Below are positions 56,261-64,000 of a DNA stretch of 64,000 nt, in pieces. Positions within the stretch are counted from its first letter, which is position 1. Each line of letters begins with the position of its first letter. This DNA is from Acanthosepion pharaonis (Eukaryota; Mollusca; Cephalopoda; Sepiida; Sepiidae), in NCBI GenBank assembly GCA_903632075.3, contig CAHIKZ030005439.1:1517501-1581500 (forward strand). Direction: 5' to 3'. The translations under genes were made by a program, and so were the position numbers. The notes beneath the pieces were generated by a model. It did not search any database, was not told where the DNA came from, and was given only the letters and a program-made list of their open reading frames with translations.

Positions 56261-57834
56261 AGTACGCGACCAGATGTTAAGAGAGAGAGAGAGAGAGAGA
56301 TGTCTCCGTGAACCTTCTTCAATTGCATCATCGAAATCAGCATTATCATCATGAGTAATAAACACAGAAACATCGCGTTTCTTCTTGTCCAACAGAAACA
56401 CATAGTATTTCATCTTGCCCACGTTGCTATAAACGGAACTGATTTCCAACGTAAGAAACTGTCCGAAAAACATGTAACCTTTAACAAGCTTGTACAACGG
56501 TGCGATCGCGCAGTGAAAGAAGGCACACTAGACAGACTATTCCATATCAACACAACGGACGCATATTGGCGAAGCAATCAGTTCCACTGTAGAACTCAAA
56601 TTCTACATTATTCCAATATCCAAAAATAGTTTGGTCAAATCTGTGCAAAAAGTGGATCACAGAACATTTTCAACTTCATACGCTTTCAAAAAAATCTCGA
56701 GCCCTCATTGGTTAATAAATATACAAGTAGGCGTGACTATCCACCTACGCTTAACCAATTTTTACAGCTCGTGACTGAAATCCAAGTTCGCGCCAAGTGT
56801 CTGTGAACCACCCGAAACAAATAAAGACAGAAATTCATTCACACTCGCCAGTGAGAATTGTGACATCAAACGAATTGCAACTAAACTTCACGTCACACAA
56901 TCTTAAGTTCTTCGTTCATACGAACAGTATACAAACTTAACGATATTCACACTCACTCACCAAAACACACCAGTGAACTCTATTCTCATTCACTCACCAA
57001 ATTCCTTACACAGAAGTTAAACAAATTCCTGTTAACAAATCAACTTTATTTCTTAACATTCGAGAACATTGTATTACACAAAATAATCAAAGGTAGATAA
57101 CTTCTTTGATCACAAAATTGCATTCAACTTTACAAACATTTACTACTTACATGAACAGTAAATCTTTTCTCTTGCAATTAATTTGCAGAATCTTCAATAA
57201 CAGATTCTAACCAACATCCTTTCAAATCAGAACACATTAACAAAATTTAATCTTTCACCAAACTTAAGTTCAACATAAATTAAACTAACAAGATTTCACC
57301 TAAAATAATCCACTACATTTTTGTAAAATATTTCCATTACAAAAAATATATTGAAAATTACTTGTTATTCAAATATTTGTCTTTTGTCTTTTATTACAAA
57401 TGTTTCTTGTTGTTTTCTCTTGTTGTTTTTGAATTTTTGCTTAACATATTCGTAGAATCAAAAATTGTATGGATTGATTTGGCTCATCAACACCATTAAA
57501 TAAATGGTAACCACCAAACTTTCCACTACTCCACCGCGAAATATTTGGCTGACCCAGACCATGTCTCGAATTACCAACCTGCTTTTTATACATTAAAAAG
57601 GACGCGAGCTACATACCAACCGAATTAGTATTCAGAACTTCATTTTCTACATAGAAAAGAAAGCAAAAAGAAAGGCGAATGAAAGTAAGAGAGACAAAGT
57701 GCTTTATCTAAGATATGCAGATAACTTGTAACGTAATTATTATTTTATTGCTAATTTGAACAACGCCTAATACTTAAGGCATTGTCATAGAATTGTAAGG
57801 ATACAAAAGTCGATTATCTCCCTTTCGTTGAAAT

Positions 57835-58110
57835 AAAACCCTTTATTTCGATCAGAGTGTGAGTTCAATACCCGGTTAATGCAGTGGAGAACTTTCAGAG
57901 GGAAATTAATAGGAGATAACTGATAACTGACATCCATTAAACATGGCTCGTGGAATGAGAACAGTCTACCCCAGTGAGTGAAATAAAGGGTTCAGTTCGA
58001 CATTCCAACCACCTGAAGAAGGCCGGAGCATACAATGGCTGAAACGTTGTAATAAATATGGCGACAAAGATGATGACAATAGTCTGAATAATGTAAATAA
58101 TGTACATAAT
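57835..58110 (+). mobile_element. SINE family 1, degraded copy
   Basis: Tail CACCTGAAGAAGGCCGGAGC..GGCTGAAACGTTGTAATAAA..GACAATAGTCTGAATAATGT, with AAAGGGTTCAGTTCGACATTCC upstream as in 2385-2735. Confidence 0.7.
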
Positions 58111-58489
58111 ACCTCATCTCAGAAATATAGACAGATATTTGGGGGATATTTTCATTCTCTGTGTTTTTGAAATTGTCTGAAGTACTTTAAAATATGATAT
58201 TTGTGTCACATAAACACATTTTCCTATTAAAAAATTATAGTTCCAAAATATCCTCCGAGTATTATATACAAAGTTGAGGATTTTATTTGTCCCGTAAATT
58301 ACAGCAATAGTGTTTAAAGGAAAAAAGGTTGTTTCTTTTATTTACGGTTCATCTTTTGTCAAATTATCTCTCCCATACTCTAGCTACATATTTCAATATT
58401 ACTAAATGTTTCCCTGGAAATACACTGAAAAAAACATTTTCTCAATATTCTCTGCAAAAATAACAAAGATTTATATGCCTATGTTAATG

Positions 58490-58930
58490 GCCGTGTTACC
58501 CCAGTGGTTTGAAAGTTACCACTCTGACCGTGAGACCCAACTTCGAATGTCAACATGGCCAATTTGTCAAGGTGACTTCTTCCTAATATCGACCCAAATG
58601 ATCCCATCTTGCGGCATAGTTGGGAAGTACCATAACACCAGTTGACCCAAGTATTGTAAGGTAAACTGTGTAGACAAAACTGTTCAGAAGCTGTCAATGG
58701 TTGTGCTAGCATTAAATCACACGTCATCATGACCAATTTCTTGAGCATACTGGCCTTGTTCAAACTAAGAATCATGCCAAATTATGCACTCTCTCACAGA
58801 AACTGTAACTAATATCCACTCAGCGTAGTTGCATTACAACCACAGTTGGCCTCTGTGGGCATTGAACAAACACAAATTTGCCTGAGCAGGTATCTGCAAC
58901 AGGGATTGGCTGGCCAACTTGGAAACGAAT
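58490..58930 (+). repeat. Cluster of dispersed repeats
   Basis: A block with GCCGTGTTACCCCAGTGGTT (about 58491) is followed by the second copy of the 52035 repeat (about 58640-58815). GTGGGCATTGAACAAACACAAATTTGCCTGAGCAGG follows (about 58857; related to about 54498). Confidence 0.55.
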
Positions 58931-59080
58931 GGCCAGGCATACTAATATGACTGTGAGGTTCAATTGCCATCAAGTAACGGTCCATATTAAAGCTTGTAGA
59001 AGAACTTCAACATTTTAAAAATATACTCTGTAACTTAATAGAAAAAAGTGTTATTTTATAAGAATTCAAACTATACTTAC

Positions 59081-59284
59081 AGGTATTTTTTTACAACTGA
59101 ATTCATTTGTTTTGTTGATTTTGATGCAAATACTATCAGAACATCGTGTTTCTTGTTCGGAATCTCCATCACTGATAATGCAAACGTCCATATCAGATGA
59201 TATATCACAGACAGAATTTTTTTGTACTGCGTGTATTGTTTTATATGCTGTGCAAATTATAACAATCCATAATAAGCCATTCAT
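59081..59284 (-). CDS. Plexin-like receptor, exon 1 coding part (signal peptide and Cys-containing N-terminus)
   Basis: 204 nt, residues 1-68, donor GTAAGT at 59075-59080. The start ATG (59284) has A at -3. MNGLLWIVIICTAYKTIHA is a convincing signal peptide with likely cleavage after Ala19. A short region with five Cys (VCD, VCI, RCS, ICI, SCK) and acidic stretches follows, with no PSI or Sema pattern I can see. A possible acceptor (TTTTTTTTCAG, 59296-59306) sits 11 nt upstream of the ATG, so a separate 5' UTR exon is likely. The frame is open back to that acceptor but has no earlier ATG. Confidence 0.82.
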
Positions 59285-60454
59285 TTTCAGATATTCTGAA
59301 AAAAAATAAAATAAAATTATGTTAGAAATTATAAACAGAGTAGACCAGAAGTCATATGGCATAACCAAATAAAATAAAACCAGTTAATTAAAAAAAAAAG
59401 ACAATAACAAAACTTTATTTAAAGGGTGATAACACCAGCAAATAAATTTAGACTGGAAAGAGTCCCGTGAATGCCTCCACCATCTTCCAAAATTGACACA
59501 GAGCAGAGGTGGTAATTGGTCACCATAGACCAATCACTGCACTTCTAAAATATCATGTGACAGTTTGGATTTCCAACCAACTTCAAAAACTTTTTTTCAT
59601 TGAGCCACTGACAAGAGTATTTTAGCATACTGACTCATCAGACTACACTACACATTGCTCATCCTCCAGAGTCTAATTGGTAATGTCATGAACCTAGGTG
59701 AGGGGATTTGTCTGGTGTTATAGTGTTGATGCCATATCTCATAAAAGCTATAAAAATGCTTAACTAACATCGTGGATATGTATCTGGTACTCCCTGCGTT
59801 GAATGTGAATATGAGTGTGCCAGTGTCAGTTGTCTGTTTTGACATAATTCTAGCCAGAAAACTATGGTCAGGATCATTAAGGACCAGCACTCAGCCAATA
59901 TTGCCAGTATGCACATGAACCACAGATCAAAGAACTTCAAATATCCCCAGTAATTTTTTAAATTAAATGTCTCAGCTGTCTAGCACTCACTATCATACTC
60001 CAGTCAAACTCTGATAATTGCCCTGACACAAGCAGCCTAACTGGTATTCATACTAACTTACCAGATATCAGAGCACAACTGATATAGATCTGGGTATTTC
60101 AATGATGTCAGGGTAAGGTGGTACTACTCACCATTACCTTTACATACTGTTACCCATAACTTTTGGCACATCAGTATATAATATCAAGAAAGTGTAATAT
60201 TACTAGCTGTTTATGCAACTCATTACATTATGGATAGGTTTTAACAAAATATATCAAAATTTTCATCCATTCTAATGATTACATATATTGTAAGGAGAAA
60301 AAATGAAACATGTTTGATTGATCACTTTGTTTTATGGCTTATTGACACTTTGTTATCTAAAGTAAAAACATATTTTGAACTATAAGAATTTTTTTTTGCA
60401 AGTGACTATTGCATTAACAATTTTTTGGAGAAAAATATTATTTTTTCAGTTACT
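59285..60454. other. Upstream sequence, nothing recognised
   Basis: AT-rich, no convincing exon or promoter. A non-coding first exon of the receptor gene may lie here or further right. 59700-60140 has only chance ORFs. Confidence 0.5.
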
Positions 60455-60705
60455 GTTGTAACCTAGGGAAGGTTACTGAATAGAATAATCAAAGGAAGGT
60501 TGGTAATGAATGATAATACTTAGGACAAGAACAACACATATAAGATTCACCAGCGGCACGTAGAAGTAGTCAACTGGTAGAAGTGAGTCAAGTGAATTCC
60601 ACAATAATTCTCCAAATCTAGACCAACATACAGTATTCACTACTGTATTTATGAGAATGGGGGCGTACCCATTATCGTCTATAGGTATGCTACGACAGTT
60701 ACAAA
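60455..60705 (+). repeat. Dispersed repeat, copy 2 (first at 24425-24675)
   Basis: Starts TGTTGTAACCTAGGGAAGGT and shares the internal TATTTATGAGAAT block; same orientation. It is followed by a piece of SINE family 2 (TATTTAACCCATAGCTAAGG at about 60712). Confidence 0.65.
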
Positions 60706-61214
60706 TCCTAGTATTTAACCCATAGCTAAGGGAAGAAGAGTATTTGTGCATAAATGAATGTAATGAGCTTGACCGAAATTTGAAGTTGGCTCTTTGCTTT
60801 TTCATTCCTTGTGTTATTCTTATGTTATTTTTTACAAAATCAGAACGTAACAACTACTTTTCCTCTTCTCTGTTACCTAGATATAAGAAACAAAAATGGG
60901 ATAAAAATTTGCTGGGTTACAATCCCACTTATGAATCTGTAAAGGAAAAATCAATCAATAAAATCATTAGAACCAGGACAATTTAATGTTTTTGCTTAGC
61001 TTATCACTGAATCAATCACTTACTTAGTTTATTACTTATCACTACATCATACTTAGCTTTGGTCATTTTCTATACTAACAACCTAAATATTTTTATGACA
61101 AAAAAAAATTGAATAATCTGTGGATTTTACAATGATAAAATTTTTGTAAGCTTTAGCACTCAATTTGCAAGTTATGTATTGAAAATAAAGATGAAAGCAA
61201 TTTTCAGTGAATTT

Positions 61215-61660
61215 TCTTTTTTTTTTTAAGCAAAGCAGGGCCGGGAGTGCCACTAGCACACAAGGGGTCACAGAGAGTAAGAGTAAGAGTAAAAAGGAGT
61301 GTTTGGGAAAAAGATAAAGAGAAGGACAGGAATCAAAGGTGAAGGCATGAAGAAGATGTTGATTGACATTACATTTGAATATTTGAAAATTATAGCTATC
61401 AGGGAAGCAAGTGATAGGAAGCGAGTTCCACTGATAGGAGGTGTGAGATAAGGTGGTGTTGAAGTAGAAGAGATGGCTACATTTAGCCATTTCAATAGTG
61501 AAAGAGTGGGACCAAGATTCCAACCTAGTAGCACACTTAAATTCATGCAGTTTGGGAACAAGTGAAAGTAGAAAAGCCAGAGGGAAGCCACAGCACATCT
61601 ATGAAATAGTGACTGCAAATGGGATGCCAGATCAGGACCAAAAAAAATCCCAGGCTAACT
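61215..61660 (-). pseudogene. LINE 3' end with poly-A (family A)
   Basis: The minus strand reads LVPKLHEFKCATRLESWSHS, then FTIEMAKCSHLFYFNTTLSH and SYQWNSLPITCFPD, the RT C-terminal end as at 11820-12010. The T-run at 61216-61229 is its poly-A tail. The longest frame is 171 codons but runs into the tail. It is less broken than other copies, so younger. Confidence 0.75.
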
Positions 61661-61975
61661 AAGATTTTACAAGTCAGCAATAGAAAGCCATTTACATTAG
61701 ATTTGTTAAATAGTTAACTCAAAGAACAGGCTATTAAACATCTCCACACTTTCCTTATGCTAGAGAAAGATAAAGTCAGGTGTATAAGAAGTTACAAATT
61801 AAAGTTACTTCTGCCTATATTTGAGACAATGTGAATTAAACAAAAAATAAAGTAAACTAAATGAATACAGTCTTCATGGAGACAAAGGCTTTCAGATCAC
61901 TTCTTAGCTAGAAGAATGACTGATAAAAAAGAATGGATGACTTTTTAATAAGACTTGGGTAAAATAAAATAGGTG

Positions 61976-62320
61976 TCAAAACCCTTTATTTAATCTACAG
62001 GAGTAGACTGTTCTTGTTCCACTCCTCATGTCTAGAGATATCATCTAGTTCTTATTTTATTTAGTACTGTTCAGTTATTGCTCGCCAATTTCCACTGAAT
62101 GCAAGGATTGAACTCACAACCACTATGTCACCAAATTCACAAACCAATGCTTTTATCCACTAGGCCATTGTCCAATAGGTTCTGTTTAGAATTTACTCTA
62201 GCTTACCCAGATCGATATACATCCTGAAGAAGGCAGGAGGGCACAATGGTCGAAACATTTTGATAACAACAACAAAGATGAAGACAATAGTCTGAATATA
62301 AATAGTATAAATAATATTCA
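61976..62320. mobile_element. Two SINE family 1 pieces in opposite orientation
   Basis: 61976-62180 is a minus-strand head and body (ACCCTTTATTTAATCTACAG..AGTACTGTTCAGTTATTGCTC..TTTTATCCACTAGGCCATTGTCC). 62205-62320 is a plus-strand tail (CATCCTGAAGAAGGCAGGAG..GATAACAACAACAAAGATGA). Confidence 0.65.
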
Positions 62321-62609
62321 AATCGTGTTATATTTTATAGACACTGAGTAAGCTTTCTTCATCATCAGAGCTGTTTCAACATGAAGACATACTGCAAATC
62401 AGTATGATTTTTTATCTTTAACATGGCTGTTTGTCTCATCTCATCAGGTCCATTTGTGTTTCTTCAACACCCACAGATTCAACCTACAACTACACTGAGT
62501 GGACCTTATTTTCAGTTTGAGTATTTCCCTTATCAGGGCCACATGCAGTTTTGAATTCAATCCTCTTCCTTCTATATTGGCTGTTAACCATGGCTTGAGA
62601 GTCCAATCT

Positions 62610-62760
62610 GCTCTAATATTTAAACCATATCAGGGAGAGAAGAGATGGGTTCATACTTTTTCCAAAGGTGTTTGTGCGAAAGTGAACATAATGATCTTGG
62701 CTCACCAATTTCTTGTTCTGAGCCTCTAGCCATTAAACCACCTGCACATCCTGAGTAAGC
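62610..62760 (-). mobile_element. SINE family 2, minus-strand copy
   Basis: Reverse complement starts GGATGTGCAGGTGGTTTAAT (tRNA-like A box) and has GAGCCAAGATCATTATGTTC. It ends with the tail ..CTGATATGGTTTAAATA. Confidence 0.65.
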
Positions 62761-63239
62761 AGCATAAATAAAAAAAATAATGCCATATTTTCCAAAGAGA
62801 TTTAAACTTGCATTCTAATATCTCTGATTTGCTTAAGACAAAAATTTTTAACCTAGTCATATAGCAACATTTTTTCTCATTGCTTTTTCTATGCCTTATT
62901 GTTTGTTTACCCTTAGTTTTAATAGACATCATAAGCATTATGTTGTGTAAGTTTCATACATGAAGCAGTTTCATCATTCATTTTTGACAATTGTTTCTTT
63001 TATCTTATTGCTGCATTTTATTATACTGTCCATTACTTGGTAGCAATAATAGCTTAAAAATTAAAAGTATATTAGATACAAACAAGTTATATTAAACTCT
63101 TTGACTGATGTCTCATAATTGTAATGCTCCAATTATCTCCTTTGCTGACTAGCCCTCTATAAAATGAGTACCACTACTTTGGACACTAAAATGGTCACAT
63201 GATAAAGACCTCTGACACAATAATAATCACTATAAAGAC

Positions 63240-63605
63240 CCATGAAAATTTCACGGTTTTAATTTTCTGATGTATCTTAATTCTTAAGTTAATGATTGAG
63301 TAAGCTCATGGTGAGTTCAATGACAATAAAATATTCATAGAAATTCCCTATAACAGTTAAAATATATTTGAGCTTAACAACTTTAACAAAATATTGCAAT
63401 AACAATCATAAATATGAATGCTGGTTGTAATTTTAGGAAATAGGTACAAATGAAAATATGTCAAATTGACAACTTCATCCATTTCACTGAAACAGATATT
63501 AAACATTTCTATCTTCCCTTTTTCTTTCATTCATATGTCTTGTTTTTCTACCCAATGAAAATGGAATTGTCTTTTATTTATGAGGTATTGTCAAGGGACA
63601 TTAAA
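63240..63605 (+). repeat. Dispersed repeat, copy 2 (first at 722-1085)
   Basis: Same orientation as 722-1085, sharing TTTGAGCTTAACAACTTTAA and ATAACAATCATAAATATGAA. 63606-64000 holds nothing I recognise. Confidence 0.75.
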
Positions 63606-64000
63606 TACTTCTTTCTTTCTTGCTAGACAAATACCTGTCTTATGAACATTTCTCTTAATAATAATTTTAAAATAATGTTATTTTATTTATGGTAACTGAT
63701 TTTTTGGTGATTTCTTTACTTGGTTTCTGTTGTTAAGATGAAAAATGACACTTTTGTCATGGTTACCCCCATATCTCTGCCTTTTGGTTGAGATCAAAGT
63801 GTAGTATCTGTCTTTGGGTGGATAAACTACATTTTTTCATTTCTTGCAACTGAAAATTGTATTGAGAGGAGCTCAGTCTCAGGAAACAGCTGCCCACAGT
63901 ACCTCCTTCATTAAAGAGTGGGGATCAGTAGTAATACCAATGGTTACAGGGCTGGGCTATTTTTGAACTTGGCCTGGGTGGACACACTCAGTCTCCCCAC

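Larger units (their letters stand above)
50154..59080 (-). other. Intron 1 (8.9 kb)
   Basis: Phase-0 intron, donor GTAAGT. It holds LINE fragments, SINEs, a compound microsatellite and an LTR-like block (listed). 54450-55900 and 56640-57830 carry nothing I recognise beyond a short CACTCACCAAA repeat at about 56950-57000. Confidence 0.8.
57..59284 (-). other. Whole-gene model: Sema-less plexin-like single-pass receptor (10 exons, 3' end outside window)
   Basis: Ten minus-strand exons join into one open frame of 1,264 nt (421 codons plus one base). Donors are GTAAGT (seven), GTGAGT, GTCAGT and GTAAAC; every acceptor ends in AG. Split codons match at each non-zero-phase junction (after exons 3, 5 and 6). 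Order of parts: signal peptide (1-19), Cys-containing region (20-68), IPT-like beta-rich stretch (about 69-124), three plexin-type IPT segments (about 125-221, 222-298, 299-370), transmembrane helix (about 382-403), cytoplasmic start (404-421). Known plexins have Sema and PSI domains before the IPT repeats; none is visible here. About fifteen N-x-S/T sequons support an extracellular location. Inferred role: cell-surface receptor or decoy related to plexin/MET. The ligand is unknown. The 5' UTR exon and promoter were not located, and the last exons lie left of position 57. Confidence 0.82.

Noticed and set aside
55910..56497. 195-codon minus-strand ORF as a gene
   Set aside because: Only the middle (about 56040-56260) has recognisable similarity, to a LINE tail; the ends are unrelated flank.
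61083..61598. 171-codon minus-strand ORF as a host gene
   Set aside because: It matches the C-terminal end of LINE family A and runs into its poly-A tail.

Overview
The window looks like intron-rich, repeat-dense genomic DNA from a mollusc, most probably a coleoid cephalopod (octopus-like). This placement is an inference from the very long introns, the abundant (GT)n, (TA)n and (CT)n tracts, and the mix of LINE, Penelope-like, Ty3/gypsy, mariner, Helitron and tRNA-derived SINE debris. No database search was possible.

One protein-coding gene can be assembled with good support. It lies on the minus strand and spans almost the whole window (59,284 down to 57), continuing beyond the left edge. 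I find ten exons: 59081-59284, 50079-50153, 42197-42243, 37197-37242, 32793-32926, 29761-29919, 23535-23613, 13440-13643, 9361-9498 and 57-234. All nine introns have GT..AG ends and every junction keeps phase. The visible 421 residues give a signal peptide, a short Cys-containing N-terminal region, an IPT-like stretch, three plexin-type IPT/TIG segments with about fifteen N-glycosylation sequons, one transmembrane helix and the start of a basic, Tyr-containing cytoplasmic tail. It resembles the membrane-proximal half of a plexin (or MET-type) ectodomain, but the signal peptide is joined almost directly to the IPT region and no Sema or PSI domains are seen. The tail is not obviously plexin-like. 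This apparently Sema-less plexin-like receptor is the most interesting object in the window.

Everything else I can recognise is intronic or upstream repeat sequence. From left to right: 0.2-9.4 kb holds a Helitron with a (GT)n tract, a pogo-like MITE, a palindromic MITE and SINEs. 9.5-13.4 kb holds LINE 3' ends and a 5S rRNA-derived sequence beside a SINE. 13.6-23.5 kb holds a mariner end, a palindromic element, a decayed gypsy element between two LTRs, LTR-like DNA and a degenerate jockey-type LINE beside a mariner remnant. 23.6-29.8 kb is AT-rich with microsatellites. 29.9-42.2 kb holds LINE and SINE pieces, a minisatellite in an LTR-like block and a second palindromic MITE. 42.2-50.1 kb holds a Penelope-like element flanked by inverted arms, a gypsy gag/protease fragment, a Helitron end and a perfect 48-bp inverted repeat. 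50.2-59.1 kb and 59.3-64 kb hold LINE fragments, SINEs and dispersed repeats, including one also found near the left end. None of the transposon genes looks intact.
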